Assembly: GCF_037078405.1 (NCBI RefSeq)
Contig: NZ_JAYMGZ010000002.1
Coordinates: 434,001-498,000, forward strand
Reading direction: 5' to 3'
DNA length: 64,000 nt
DNA from: Haloarcula sp. DT43
GTDB taxonomy: Archaea > Halobacteriota > Halobacteria > Halobacteriales > Haloarculaceae
This document shows positions 49,693-58,786 of the stretch, one piece after another (the first letter of the stretch is position 1; each line of letters starts with the position of its first letter). A program made the position numbers and the translations under genes. Below the pieces are notes generated by a model, which did not search any database, was not told where the DNA came from, and saw only the letters and a list, made by a program, of their open reading frames with translations.

Positions 49693-52011
49693 TCAGAACT
49701 GCGCCGGCCGGACCCGATATATCGTGACTCCCTCGGTCCGTTTTGCCACGGTCACGCCCTGTAGCTGGTCGACCGTCACTTCGCCGTAGCGGGCCCGCTC
49801 GGCGGGGCCGACGTAGACGTAGCGCACGTCGTAGGCGTCGAGGAGGCGACGCTGCTCGGTCGGCTCGCCCGTGTATATCGTCTCCACGTCGTCGACGCGG
49901 CGGTCGTACACCGTGTCGTTGCGGTACTGGGCCTCGTGGGTCCAGCCCGCGACGGTCGGCAGGCCGGTCAGGCTCGCGGGCGCACTCGCGCCCTCGCCCT
50001 CGCTGGCGTCCCACTGGTAGCCCGCCGGCGCGGCCGTGACGATGGTCGGCCGGCCCTCCGTCGTCGCGTCGAGCCACCGAATCGCCTCGGCCTCCGCGGG
50101 GTGGTCGTCGTCGAGGTACGCCAGGCCGTCCAGCGTCGGGTCGCCGGCGTACTCGACGTGGTTCGAGAGCGCGAACACGCCGTACAGCGACGCCGAACAG
50201 ACCAGCAGGGCGACGAACACCCGGACGCCGGTCCCGGCCCACGCTCGCGCCCGTTCGCCTGTCGGCCGCCAGCTGGTGAGCAGCCACGCCAGCACGGGGC
50301 CGGCGGCGACCCCCCAGAGCACCCACACCTGCATGTACGTCTTGAACACGGTGTTCATCCGGCCGATGTTCTCCCTGACGAAGACGAACTCGACGAGCAG
50401 GACCAGGCCCGCACCGGCGAGAACCAACACGGCTTCGAAGCCGACGGGACGGTCGCCGCCGTCGGCCAGCGCCGGGACCGCGTCGACGGTGCGGTCGAGC
50501 GTCGGCGAGCGCGCGAACAGCCACGCGCCGACCAGCAGTGGCACGAGCAGGCCCACCGCCGCGACGTCAAGCGTCGCCGCCAGCGCCGCCGTTCCGACGG
50601 CCACGAGGCCGACGACCCGAGCCGTCTCCCGCCCGACGGCACGGCCGGTCTGGGCGTACAGGTACAGCCAGAACGGGCCGACGAACAGGCCGTGGACGGC
50701 CAGCAACTCCAGCAGCGAGGTCCGGTCGGGCAGGACCGCTATCTCGCGCCCGCTGGCCGGCCCGAGCCAGAACGGGAGCGACCAGAGCAGTCCCAGCGCG
50801 AGGACGCCGGCGGCGACGGCCAGCCCCATCCCGACCCTGACGCCCTCCTGACCGGGTCCGTTCAGCCGGAGCCGCAGTCCGGCGGATTTCGGCAGGAGCG
50901 TCGTCGGGTCGGCCGGCGCGACGGTGACCGTCAGCAGTGCCAGTCCGCCCATCGACGGGAACGACCACGTGTTCGTCACGGCCACGATGCCGGCGACGGC
51001 CGGGAGCGCGCCGAAAAGCAGCGCGAGCCGCCGCCGGCGTTCAGTTGCCGGGGTCTGGTAGTAGCTGAAACAGAGCGCGGCGGCCAGCAACAGGAAGCCC
51101 GTGCTCATCATGTGGGCGTGCATGTCGCCGTTGAGCCAGGCGAACAGCGGGAACTCGTCGATGACCAGCGCCGCACCGGGTTCGTACGTGGCGAAGTCGG
51201 CCGCGCTGTCCTCGATGACGCGGCTCGCGTCCCAGTAGCTGAACGAGTCCGGCCCGGCCGCGAGCCCCTCCAGTTCGTAACCGGCCCGCCGGGCAACTGT
51301 CCGGCTCAGTCCGTCGGGGAGGAGCCAGAGGACGAACTTCGCGGGCGTCGACAGATTGCTCGCGAGGCCGACGCAGAACGCCGTGAGGCCGGCGGCCAGC
51401 TGCCGCGGGAGGCCTCGGTCGCTCGCGACGGTACCAGCCAGTCCGTACGCCGCAGTGACCAGCGTGGCGTAAAAGCCCGCCAGTGCGAGGTTGTACGCGA
51501 ACTGGCCGGCGGTCCCCGTGAGTCTGGTGAGCACCGCCGCGGCGAGGTGCCCGCCGTAGTAGTACGCGACCGACTCGCCGGCGAACCACATGTCTTCCAG
51601 CGGGAGGCTGTCGGCCCGGACCAGCGACTGCAACAGGCCGAAATCGAGGAACTTCTCGCCGCCGAGAGGGACGATAGCGGGGTCGAGCGCCCGCACGCCG
51701 ACGAGAAACAGGAACGCGGCCGTGAACACGCCGGCCGTCTCGGCGTAGGCCCGGGGGTCGACTGCGCCGTCGAACCGCCAGACAGCGACGGTGCTTGCGG
51801 CGAGGACCGCGACGCCGAGCCAGACGCCCAGCGTCAGCGACAGGCGACCGACGAAATAGGTGACGAGCCACAGTATCGAGACGGCGACCGGAACGCCGAA
51901 GGCGACTCCGCGGTCGACAAAGCGGGGAAACAGCACTCCGGCGAGGGTGCCGCCAGCGTACAGTAACAGGAGGTAGAGGGCGAGCCAGGTGGCGAGGAGC
52001 CCGTATTCCAT
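49693..52011 (-). CDS. DUF2298 multi-spanning membrane protein
   Basis: This 772-residue protein has about 16 membrane helices. The family marker is the region LVGVRALDPAIVPLGGEKFLDFGLLQSLVRADSLPLEDMWFAGESVAYYYGGHLAAAVL (residues about 105-165) with DMWFAGESVAYYYGGH and the later NGDMHAHMMSTGF (DMHAH). DUF2298 (also called the Chlor_Arch_YYY domain) is GT-C-like and thought to be involved in cell-surface polysaccharide or glycoprotein synthesis. It ends with a soluble domain of about 150 residues with a Rossmann-like fold. It is divergent from the GT2-GtrA pair. Confidence 0.85.
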   Translation of the reverse strand: MEYGLLATWLALYLLLLYAGGTLAGVLFPRFVDRGVAFGVPVAVSILWLVTYFVGRLSLTLGVWLGVAVLAASTVAVWRFDGAVDPRAYAETAGVFTAAFLFLVGVRALDPAIVPLGGEKFLDFGLLQSLVRADSLPLEDMWFAGESVAYYYGGHLAAAVLTRLTGTAGQFAYNLALAGFYATLVTAAYGLAGTVASDRGLPRQLAAGLTAFCVGLASNLSTPAKFVLWLLPDGLSRTVARRAGYELEGLAAGPDSFSYWDASRVIEDSAADFATYEPGAALVIDEFPLFAWLNGDMHAHMMSTGFLLLAAALCFSYYQTPATERRRRLALLFGALPAVAGIVAVTNTWSFPSMGGLALLTVTVAPADPTTLLPKSAGLRLRLNGPGQEGVRVGMGLAVAAGVLALGLLWSLPFWLGPASGREIAVLPDRTSLLELLAVHGLFVGPFWLYLYAQTGRAVGRETARVVGLVAVGTAALAATLDVAAVGLLVPLLVGAWLFARSPTLDRTVDAVPALADGGDRPVGFEAVLVLAGAGLVLLVEFVFVRENIGRMNTVFKTYMQVWVLWGVAAGPVLAWLLTSWRPTGERARAWAGTGVRVFVALLVCSASLYGVFALSNHVEYAGDPTLDGLAYLDDDHPAEAEAIRWLDATTEGRPTIVTAAPAGYQWDASEGEGASAPASLTGLPTVAGWTHEAQYRNDTVYDRRVDDVETIYTGEPTEQRRLLDAYDVRYVYVGPAERARYGEVTVDQLQGVTVAKRTEGVTIYRVRPAQF

Positions 52012-52128
52012 CAGTGAAGGGACCGGTTCGCTGGCCTATACGCTTTTTCGTTGCTCCCGCGACTATCGACCGGCTAGGGACCGATAGCTCCGAACTGTTT
52101 TTACTTCCGCCTGTCCCACTATCCGGCA

Positions 52129-52896
52129 ATGTCGCGTTCCGTCGGGGTCGTTCTCCCTGCCTACCGTCCCGACACGGACCAGCTCGGGACCTACGTCGCC
52201 GCTATCGACGACGCCCTGGCCCCTCAGACGATAGCTGTCGAACTCGACGCGCCCCGTGACGGCGTTGCCGCACGACTGCGCTCGCTGCCGGTCGAGGTCC
52301 ACACGGTCCCGTACCGCCGCGGCAAGGGCGCAGCGATAACCGCCGGCTTCGAGCGGTTAGACACCGACGTGCTGGCCTTCGTCGACGCGGACGGGTCCAC
52401 ACCGGTCGCCTCGCTCGAACGGATACTGGCTCCGGTCACCGACGGTCGGACGGACCTTGCCGTCGGCTCCCGCCGTCACCCGGACGCCACCGTCGCCAGC
52501 CACCAGACGTTCGCCCGCCGGTTCCTCGGCGACGGCTTCGCGTGGCTCGCCGGTCAGTTGCTCGACGCCAGGCTGTACGACTACCAATGTGGCGCGAAGG
52601 CCATCGACGCGGTCGCCTGGGAGCGCGTCCGCGACCACCTGTACGAGCCCGGCTTCGCGTGGGACGTCGAACTGATAGCCATGGCGGCCGCGCTGGACCT
52701 GTGTATCGAAGAGGTACCGATAGAGTGGGAAGACAAGCCCGGCTCGACGGTCTCACCGATACGAACGTCGATAGACCTGCTCGAAGCGCTGTTGACGGCC
52801 CGCCACCGGTCGAAACAGTTGCGCGACGACGGGTTCCACACGGCCCTGGCCGAGCACCTCGACGAGCCGACCGCCCTCGTCGAGAAGGACCGATGA
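52129..52896 (+). CDS. Glycosyltransferase family 2 (dolichyl-phosphate sugar synthase type)
   Basis: This 255-residue GT-A fold glycosyltransferase starts SVGVVLPAYRPDTDQLGTYVAAIDDAL and carries the DAD-type metal motif in LAFVDADGSTPVA, RRGKGAAITAGF and the acceptor-region motif RFLGDGFAWLAGQLLDARLYDYQCGAKAI. It resembles enzymes that transfer a sugar to dolichyl phosphate, and so a role in N-glycosylation of S-layer and pilin proteins is plausible. It is coupled by ATGA to the GtrA-family gene. Confidence 0.88.
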   Translation: MSRSVGVVLPAYRPDTDQLGTYVAAIDDALAPQTIAVELDAPRDGVAARLRSLPVEVHTVPYRRGKGAAITAGFERLDTDVLAFVDADGSTPVASLERILAPVTDGRTDLAVGSRRHPDATVASHQTFARRFLGDGFAWLAGQLLDARLYDYQCGAKAIDAVAWERVRDHLYEPGFAWDVELIAMAAALDLCIEEVPIEWEDKPGSTVSPIRTSIDLLEALLTARHRSKQLRDDGFHTALAEHLDEPTALVEKDR

Positions 52897-53378
52897 CGGA
52901 CCTCGAACGGCGGGTCCGAGGCCTCGTTCCGGACCGGTTCGAGTCGCTGGTGTCCGGCGTCCGGTTCGGCCAGTTCGTCTCCGTCGGCGTCGTCGGCGCG
53001 ATAAGCGACAACACCGTCCTCGCCGTGCTCGGCCTGGTCTTCGGCGTCAGCGACATGTGGGCCAAAGCCGCGGGCGTCGAGACGGCGATTCTCGTGATGT
53101 TTCTGGTCAACGAACACTGGACGTTCGCGGGCCAGGGCGAGACCGGCCGCCGTTCGTTCGCCAAGCGCCTCGGCAAATCGCATCTGGTCCGGTCCGGCGG
53201 CGTCGCGGTACAGCTCGCCGTGTACTGGCTGCTCACGCAGTGGCTGACGATTGAACTTATTATCGCCGGAACTGACCTGTGGTTCATCGCCGCGAGCCCG
53301 CTCGCTATCGGCGTCGCAATGTTGGTCAACTACGTCGCCGAGAGCGTCTTCACCTGGCAGGTCCACCTGGACGGGTGA
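52893..53378 (+). CDS. GtrA-family membrane protein
   Basis: This 161-residue protein has four membrane helices (FGQFVSVGVVGAISDNTVLAVLGLVF, AAGVETAILVMFLVNEHWTF, SGGVAVQLAVYWLLTQWL and LWFIAASPLAIGVAMLVNYVAESVFTW), the GtrA pattern with the N-x-W-T-F motif. GtrA proteins take part in the translocation or transfer of lipid-linked sugars. The start overlaps the GT2 stop (ATGA), so the pair works together. Confidence 0.9.
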   Translation: MTDLERRVRGLVPDRFESLVSGVRFGQFVSVGVVGAISDNTVLAVLGLVFGVSDMWAKAAGVETAILVMFLVNEHWTFAGQGETGRRSFAKRLGKSHLVRSGGVAVQLAVYWLLTQWLTIELIIAGTDLWFIAASPLAIGVAMLVNYVAESVFTWQVHLDG

Positions 53379-53452
53379 CCATAGCGCGGTACTAACTCAC
53401 GGACGGCTCTCGAATCACAACCCTTAATGAGGGGACCGGACTACCAGAAGGT

Positions 53453-53527
53453 AGCGGGATGGGATAGCCAGGAGATTCCGGCGGGCTCATAACCCGCAGA
53501 TCGGTAGTTCAAATCTACCTCCCGCTA
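53453..53527 (+). tRNA. Initiator tRNA-Met (CAT)
   Basis: A 75-base tRNA. Acceptor stem AGCGGGA pairs with TCCCGCT. The anticodon stem is GCGGG/CCCGC around the loop CTCATAA with anticodon CAT. The T arm is GGTAG-TTCAAAT-CTACC. The A1:U72 pair and the three G:C pairs next to the anticodon loop are initiator marks of archaea and eukaryotes, so this should be the initiator. CCA is not encoded. Confidence 0.93.
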
Positions 53528-53745
53528 TGTTTTGCCGCCCACAACTCCGTGAGCGACGTAGCTCCCCCAGTCGTTGTGAAAACGTGATACCCAACTCGAA
53601 CGCGGACAGTCCTTCCAGATTCGCATAGCGCCGACGAATCCCGGCCGACGGGCCGCATGACGGAAAGAGCCAGTGTCGGTACGGATATCACACGCCCCCG
53701 TTCGAGCCGATTCCGACTCGCTTACAGTTCCCGTAGCAACTCGCC

Positions 53746-54315
53746 CTAGTCGTCGCCGTGCTCGTCGACGATAGTGACCTCGCCGTCGACGACCTGGACG
53801 TTGATGAGCGTCTTGGCGTCGTAGCCCGCTTCGTCGAGCTTGTTCGTCCCGTCGGCTTTCTTGATGACACAGACGATATCGCGGATGTCCGCGCCGATGT
53901 CTTCGAGCGCGCCTGTGAGGCCGGCCAGCGTCCCGCCGGTCGAGAGCACGTCGTCGAGGACGAGCACCTGGTCGCCCTCGTACACGTCGTTGACGTACAT
54001 CTCGCTCTCGGAGTAGCCGGTCACCTGCGACAGCGACACCTCGCCGTCGAGGCCGTACTGGCGCTTGCGGACGACGACGAGCGGGATGTCGGTCATCAGC
54101 GAGACCGCTGTCGAGATGTGGATGCCCATCGCCGCCGGTGTGACGATTTTGTCGACGTCGTCGAGTTCTGCCTTCCGGATGATTTTGATGACGATTTCGC
54201 GCAGAAGCTCCGGTCGAAGCATCGGGACCCCGTCGCTGATGGGGTGGACGAAGTAGTGATACCCGTCCTTCTCTATAATCGGCGCATCGAGCAGGGACTT
54301 CTTGAGTCGGTCCAT
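53746..54315 (-). CDS. hpt: Hypoxanthine/guanine phosphoribosyltransferase
   Basis: This 189-residue salvage enzyme transfers ribose-5-phosphate from PRPP to hypoxanthine or guanine. The PRPP loop is [17 protein letters not shown]. Substrate-side features VVVRKRQYG and [21 protein letters not shown] are those of the archaeal Hpt family (close to adenine PRTases). Length is normal. The start at [22 protein letters not shown] is standard. It ends 218 bases from the tRNA, a region with no recognised feature. Confidence 0.93.
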   Translation of the reverse strand: MDRLKKSLLDAPIIEKDGYHYFVHPISDGVPMLRPELLREIVIKIIRKAELDDVDKIVTPAAMGIHISTAVSLMTDIPLVVVRKRQYGLDGEVSLSQVTGYSESEMYVNDVYEGDQVLVLDDVLSTGGTLAGLTGALEDIGADIRDIVCVIKKADGTNKLDEAGYDAKTLINVQVVDGEVTIVDEHGDD

Positions 54316-54359
54316 GCTGGCGGTACTACAAGGCCGTACTAAAATTCACCGTCACCGGC

Positions 54360-56294
54360 TCAGTAGAGCGTCAACAACTCGCCCAGCACCCGCATCATCG
54401 GCAGGAACTGCGTATCGTCCAGCGCGTAGTACTCGATGCACGTCAGCAGTACGAACACGGCCGACAAACCCGTCGCCGCTCCGAGAAGTACCGCTCCGGC
54501 TCGCCCAGTCAATCCCTCGGAGCGACCACACAGTGCCCAGACACCGAGCGGGACTGCCACCCCGAGCCCGAGCAGGGCGTGCAACTGGAACGCTTCCCCG
54601 ATGCCGTTCACCGTCAGCGCGACGAGAACGACCGTCACCTGCCCGCCGAGCAACACCGTGCCCGCGACCGTCCAGAGGAACGGACGCCAATGTCTGGTGA
54701 GGCTGTGGCGCACGACCGGAAGCCGCACGACCAGATACACGCCCAGCGGATAGAGCGGGAACAGATACCGGGCGGTCACCTGCGCGTGCAGAGGCAAGCG
54801 ACCGGTGTACAGCAGGACGACCCCGACGAACGTCGTCACCGCGAACGCGTCCACGGCGCGGTCGGCGCTGAGCGTTCGGGCAGCTAGCGACGACGGCAAC
54901 CGCAACCGGCGGACGACCGGGAGCGCACCGACCACAGCGGCGAGCACCGGCGCGGATTCGAGCAGCGAGAGGTTGACGGATTCCTCGCCGTCAATATCGA
55001 GCGCCCCGGTCGCGCCCCCCGACCTGACGAACGCGTGGTACACGTCGTTCGGCCGCTGCTGGACCGTGTGAAGCCCCAACGCGAGTTGGTCCTCCAGGAG
55101 AGCCAGCGGCCGTATCGCGCTCTCGACGAGGCCGACCACGGACGCCAGCAACGTGACGAATCGACCGGTTCCGACACTGTCGCTACCGCTGCCAGTGGCA
55201 CCACTGCCGCTACCGCCACCAGTGCCACCGCTGGCACTGCTCGCAGCCTCCCCGCTGAGGGTACCGACCTTGGAAACCATTCTCGGCGGTTTGATTGGGG
55301 AGCCGAAGAGAGCGATATTGGTGAGAGCGAACGGCAGCAGGGAGAGAGCGAAGACGACGCCGACACGGATGAGCGTCCGGGGACTGTTGTCCGGGGCCGT
55401 CGGGAAATCGACCAGCGCCAGCGCGACACAGAGCAGTAGCGCCTCGGGAGAGTGGACCCAGGCGTACAGCCCGACCAGCCCGTAAGAGAGCGCACGGAAC
55501 GTCTGTCGCCGTCTGATAAGGACCCCGTCTGCCGGCTTGCGGCTCCGGTAGAGGCAGTACGCGACGCAAACGACCACCGTGCCGGTGACGACGTGGCGTT
55601 TCGGCACCGGCGCCCAGAACGCCAGCGGCGTCCCGGCCGTGAGCACGACGGCGCTCAGAAGCCCCAGCCGACGGGTGTGCATCCGGGCGAAGAGCCTGTA
55701 GAGAACCACCGGTGAGAACGCCGCGATGAGGAGATGCGTCAGTTGCAGCGCGTACAGGTGGATTCGACCGGCGTCGAGCGGCTGTGCCACCGCGACGTTC
55801 AGCCCGAACACCCCCAGGACGACGACGCTACCGCCGTAGAGGAGCCAGTCGCCGTCGGCGTAGTGACTGGCCTGGACCACGAGCGCCAACAGCGCGAGCG
55901 CCCACAGCGCGACCAGCGCGATGCGCAGGTCGACGGCGGCGGCGAGCAAGTCGAACACGAACACGACCGGCAGCGAGAGCACGATGACGCCGTAGTTGCG
56001 CGCGTACCACTGGCCCCCGTAGCTGTTCGCTCCCGGCGTATCGAGCCCGGGTCCGTAGGCCGCGCCGGTCATCGCTAGCTGTCCGTTCGAGAGGGTATAC
56101 AGGCCGTTCGCCAGCGTGTAAGAGTCAGTAATCAGAAACGCCGTCCGCCATACCAGCCCGAACAGCACGACCGTCGCGAGAAACACGGTCAGGCCGATTC
56201 GGTCGCCGAACAGGACCGCGTACGCGGTCTGTCGGGCGTTCGACAGCGCGGGCGTTCGCTGCCGTAGGTGGCCGACGAACTCCGTCGCCGTCAT
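54360..56294 (-). CDS. GT-C-like multi-spanning membrane protein
   Basis: This 644-residue protein has around 12 membrane helices. An extracytoplasmic loop after the first helices is aromatic-rich (GPGLDTPGANSYGGQWYARNYG). Residues about 345-377 are a Ser/Gly-only linker that looks like a flexible spacer between two helical halves. By topology it resembles oligosaccharide/GT-C glycosyltransferases, but I see no DxD/ExD motif in the first loop that would settle it. It is coupled to an upstream secreted protein gene (4-base overlap). Confidence 0.6.
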   Translation of the reverse strand: MTATEFVGHLRQRTPALSNARQTAYAVLFGDRIGLTVFLATVVLFGLVWRTAFLITDSYTLANGLYTLSNGQLAMTGAAYGPGLDTPGANSYGGQWYARNYGVIVLSLPVVFVFDLLAAAVDLRIALVALWALALLALVVQASHYADGDWLLYGGSVVVLGVFGLNVAVAQPLDAGRIHLYALQLTHLLIAAFSPVVLYRLFARMHTRRLGLLSAVVLTAGTPLAFWAPVPKRHVVTGTVVVCVAYCLYRSRKPADGVLIRRRQTFRALSYGLVGLYAWVHSPEALLLCVALALVDFPTAPDNSPRTLIRVGVVFALSLLPFALTNIALFGSPIKPPRMVSKVGTLSGEAASSASGGTGGGSGSGATGSGSDSVGTGRFVTLLASVVGLVESAIRPLALLEDQLALGLHTVQQRPNDVYHAFVRSGGATGALDIDGEESVNLSLLESAPVLAAVVGALPVVRRLRLPSSLAARTLSADRAVDAFAVTTFVGVVLLYTGRLPLHAQVTARYLFPLYPLGVYLVVRLPVVRHSLTRHWRPFLWTVAGTVLLGGQVTVVLVALTVNGIGEAFQLHALLGLGVAVPLGVWALCGRSEGLTGRAGAVLLGAATGLSAVFVLLTCIEYYALDDTQFLPMMRVLGELLTLY

Positions 56295-56779
56295 TCGACC
56301 ACCGGTATCGTGACGTTTCGCGCCGCCACCACGCCGTGGCCCGCGCCGTCGCGTTTCCGCACGGTAACGGTCCCGTTGTACTGATCGCGGTCTATCTCCC
56401 CTTCGGTGAACGTGTCCGACGCCAGCGTCAGGTCGTAGGTGTCACCGGTCGAGTCGTCCAGAAAGTGGTTCGTCGTCCGGCTGTAGCTGAGTTCCTCGAT
56501 TCTGAGTTCGTAGACGAGTGTCGGCCGGCCGGTGAGCTTCGAGAACTGCACGCGGACCGGCGGCGCGTCGAGGTAGTAGCTCGCCGCGCCGTAGGACCCC
56601 CCTTCGAGCGTCACCTGGCTCGGCATCTCGACCGCAGAAACCGTGACGTTGCCAGTTTCGAGTTCGACCGGGGCTGGTTCTGATGCCACCGTGACACCGG
56701 GGACGAGCGGGCCGGAAAGGAGTGTTATGACGAGGATAACGGCGGCCACACTGGTAACAACGGCCCGCGTTTTTTCCAT
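56291..56779 (-). CDS. Secreted hypothetical protein
   Basis: This 162-residue protein begins with a hydrophobic signal (AVVTSVAAVILVITLLSGPLVPGVTVA), followed by a beta-rich domain with Thr/Val-rich strands. Tyr-rich segments (SYGAASYYLDAPPVRVQFSKLTGRPTLVYELRIEELSYSRTTNHF) are reminiscent of surface adhesin-like proteins. Its stop overlaps the start of the GT-C-like gene. TTTTTATTCCG about 27 bases upstream is a TATA element. No family is recognised. Confidence 0.6.
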   Translation of the reverse strand: MEKTRAVVTSVAAVILVITLLSGPLVPGVTVASEPAPVELETGNVTVSAVEMPSQVTLEGGSYGAASYYLDAPPVRVQFSKLTGRPTLVYELRIEELSYSRTTNHFLDDSTGDTYDLTLASDTFTEGEIDRDQYNGTVTVRKRDGAGHGVVAARNVTIPVVE

Positions 56780-56898
56780 CGTTGTCGGTCACTGGACACC
56801 ACGGAATAAAAACATCATGGCGGTTTCTCACATGTGATTCCGTGGCGACACAGGGGTCGCGGACCTGTCGCTTCAACTGTCAGCATCTCTCGTCGCCG

Positions 56899-56904
56899 AA
56901 AAAA
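56899..56904 (-). terminator. T-run after pilin 1
   Basis: A run of six T on the minus strand, 18 bases after the pilin stop. It is a probable weak terminator. Confidence 0.35.
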
Positions 56905-56921
56905 TAGAGAATCGAAGCCGA

Positions 56922-57380
56922 TTACGCGTCCGGACCGGTGTCCTGCGACAGCGTTGCGGAGGTGTCGCCTTCCTGCGTCTGATAGACAACACGGAGGTCG
57001 TATTCAGACCCGACTCCTGGCTCGACACTCAGACCGGCAGTGACCTCAGACGCACCGCTAGCAGTAGATTTCGACATCTCCCCCCAACTTCCGCTTCCCT
57101 CGCCTCCGTCAAAGTCTCCTCGGACGTACAGCTCTTGAGCTTCGATGGAATCTCCGCCATCGTGCGTAATCGTCACGTTCCCGTCAGGGGAGTTACTGGC
57201 ATTTTCGCTGTACTCCCATGAGAAGCTAGCCTGTGGCGTTGCCTGCTGTGCCTGGTCGCCGAGACCGAGCACGAAGGACGCGATGACGGCCGCGAGGATA
57301 ACCGTGATTGCGACCATCAGGATGACCCCGATGACCGGTGACACAGCGTCGTCGTCGTGGATGAGTTGTTTGATGTCCAT
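56922..57380 (-). CDS. Type IV pilin (pilin 1)
   Basis: This 152-residue archaeal pilin has a DUF1628-type N-terminus ([22 protein letters not shown] then a hydrophobic helix [20 protein letters not shown]), cleaved by the prepilin peptidase just before the hydrophobic helix. The mature beta domain is Gly/Ser/Thr-rich with [22 protein letters not shown], a motif shared with pilin 2. The start at MDIKQ is used rather than an upstream in-frame Met. Two N-glycosylation sequons (NAS, NVT) are present. A CGTATAAGG box lies upstream with a leader of about 20 bases. It probably forms surface pili or adhesion filaments. Confidence 0.9.
   Translation of the reverse strand: MDIKQLIHDDDAVSPVIGVILMVAITVILAAVIASFVLGLGDQAQQATPQASFSWEYSENASNSPDGNVTITHDGGDSIEAQELYVRGDFDGGEGSGSWGEMSKSTASGASEVTAGLSVEPGVGSEYDLRVVYQTQEGDTSATLSQDTGPDA
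57280..57358. repeat. Pilin N-terminal repeat, copy 1
   Basis: These 79 bases, coding the pilin signal/helix, match 58686-58764 with only two differences. This is much closer than the rest of the two genes. Confidence 0.85.
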
Positions 57381-57637
57381 GGTTATCGGCGCACACCGCG
57401 AGCATGACCCGAGTAAGACCACCTTATACGATGAAGGATGCCCTTACTGACTCGCGGAGGTGTGCTGACTCAATCACATGTGACGTGCCCACTTATACTC
57501 CGAAGACGTTTTAGCCGTTCAACACTGGATTGAAACCCTTCAAGGCTGGCTGTACTGCCGGTTTTCGACGTGGCCGCGTCGGAGTGGTCCTCGATACGGT
57601 ACAGCGAAAACGACGGTCGCTTGCGACGCTGTGGCGT

Positions 57638-58216
57638 TCAGTCCTCGGACTCGGCTTCCCGAGCCGCAAACTCGGTCAGCGTCATCTCGCGGCCGGCGTA
57701 GGTGTGATAGACCGCGGAGACGCTGAGCACGACAGCTATCAGCGTGGTCCAGACCAGCGGCGGTATCACCGTGAACGGGTAGACGCCGACCCAGAGAACC
57801 GTTACGATTGCCAGACTGACCGCGCCCAGCGAGAGGTAGTACTCGCGCCAGGGGAACTCGCTGCCGGGCACGATTTCGAGATACACGGTAAGCTCTTCGG
57901 TGTGTGCGGTCCGAGCGATTGTCCCGTTCTCGTCGTCGTACTCGACGATACCGGCGTCGTGCATCCGCGGGAGGTGGGACTGTTGTAGCGTGGTGTAGAC
58001 GCGCTTCCGTTGCGCGCTCGTGACTTCGGCGTTCGGGCAGTCGTACTCCTGTGCCGCGACGTGTGACGCGAGGTCGCCGAGCTGTACCGGCCCGTCGTGT
58101 TCGCGGAGATACTGGAGCGTGTACCGACGCCGCTCGTTTTGCAGCACGTCGAATATCTCCCCCTTCGAGAGGTCGGTCTCCGTGTCCGCGTCCGTCCGCT
58201 CTACCTGCTTACTCAT
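57638..58216 (-). CDS. DUF7344-type winged-helix protein with membrane anchor
   Basis: The protein has 192 residues. The N-terminal winged helix (LSKGEIFDVLQNERRRYTLQYLREHDGPVQLGDLASHVAAQEY ... VYTTLQQSHLPRMHDAGIVEYD) fits the haloarchaeal DUF7344 domain. Two membrane helices follow (YLSLGAVSLAIVTVLWVGVYPF and PPLVWTTLIAVVLSVSAVYHTY). It lies between two pilin genes on the same strand, so it may regulate pilin expression from the membrane. The promoter holds TTTTATAAC and a palindrome just before it. Confidence 0.78.
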   Translation of the reverse strand: MSKQVERTDADTETDLSKGEIFDVLQNERRRYTLQYLREHDGPVQLGDLASHVAAQEYDCPNAEVTSAQRKRVYTTLQQSHLPRMHDAGIVEYDDENGTIARTAHTEELTVYLEIVPGSEFPWREYYLSLGAVSLAIVTVLWVGVYPFTVIPPLVWTTLIAVVLSVSAVYHTYAGREMTLTEFAAREAESED

Positions 58217-58291
58217 GTCGCAGTCTCCGGTTCCAAGGACCCATATCGAGGAATACAGCGGAAATCAGGGTGTTCATATGTTATAAAATCA

Positions 58292-58305
58292 CGGGTTCGA
58301 ACCCG
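58292..58305. promoter_or_regulatory. Palindrome CGGGTTCGAACCCG upstream of the DUF7344 gene
   Basis: This perfect 14-base palindrome sits 3-5 bases upstream of the TATA-like TTTTATAAC (58280-58288, minus strand) of the DUF7344 gene. It is a likely operator or activator site. It resembles a tRNA T-arm but does not pair correctly with a 7-base loop. Confidence 0.45.
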
Positions 58306-58306
58306 G

Positions 58307-58312
58307 AAAAAA
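58307..58312 (-). terminator. T-run after pilin 2
   Basis: Six T on the minus strand, 16 bases after the pilin 2 stop. This is the same arrangement as for pilin 1. Confidence 0.35.
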
Positions 58313-58327
58313 CAAGACGACGCGAGC

Positions 58328-58786
58328 TTACGCGCTCGGGCCGGTTGCGGTGGCGAGCGTCGCGGAGTTGTCGCCGGTGGCCGACTGGTAGACGACGTTG
58401 ATTTCGAAGGACCCGCTACTCACGCCGACGTCAATCTGGTCGCCAGCGACGACCTGTGAATTACTGCCGCTTGCTTGGCCCGACGGCCAGTTTTGATTAT
58501 TACTGTTGATGTCGTCGCCCGAACCACCGATATCAGTGCCTCGAATGTAGAGATTGCTAGCCTTAATCGAGTCACCACCGTCGTGCGTTATCGTCAGGTG
58601 ACTGTTCCCGCTATCGTAGTCCGTACTAAAGCTGGCCTGCGGGGCCGTATTGCTGACCTGGTCACCCAGGCCGAGGACGAACGTCGCGATGACGGCCGCG
58701 AGGATGACCGTGATTGCGACCATCAGGATGACCCCGATGACCGGCGACACAGCGTCGTCGTCGTCGAAGAATCGTTTGAGTTCCAT
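58328..58786 (-). CDS. Type IV pilin (pilin 2)
   Basis: This 152-residue pilin has the same N-terminus as pilin 1 ([22 protein letters not shown] and the helix) and the same mature length. The C-terminal beta domain is Ser/Asn/Gly-rich ([43 protein letters not shown]). The [21 protein letters not shown] loop is a variable region. The starts of both pilin genes are preceded by ATAACCATGG. By family it is secreted through the archaeal type IV pilus pathway. Confidence 0.9.
   Translation of the reverse strand: MELKRFFDDDDAVSPVIGVILMVAITVILAAVIATFVLGLGDQVSNTAPQASFSTDYDSGNSHLTITHDGGDSIKASNLYIRGTDIGGSGDDINSNNQNWPSGQASGSNSQVVAGDQIDVGVSSGSFEINVVYQSATGDNSATLATATGPSA
58686..58764. repeat. Pilin N-terminal repeat, copy 2
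   Basis: Near-identical partner of 57280-57358 with two differences in 79 bases, one of them synonymous by position. It suggests recent duplication or gene conversion. Confidence 0.85.

Noticed and set aside
53441..53454. CTACC-AGAA-GGTAG hairpin at the 5' edge of the tRNA.
   Set aside because: A 5-base stem overlapping the tRNA is likely by chance or part of the processing leader.
53528..53745. Search for a small RNA or gene between the tRNA and hpt.
   Set aside because: No stable hairpin, T-run or credible frame was seen.
58291..58309. Possible tRNA remnant because of GGGTTCGAACCC.
   Set aside because: The stem cannot form with the standard 7-base T loop, and no acceptor or anticodon arm is near; the promoter position explains it better.
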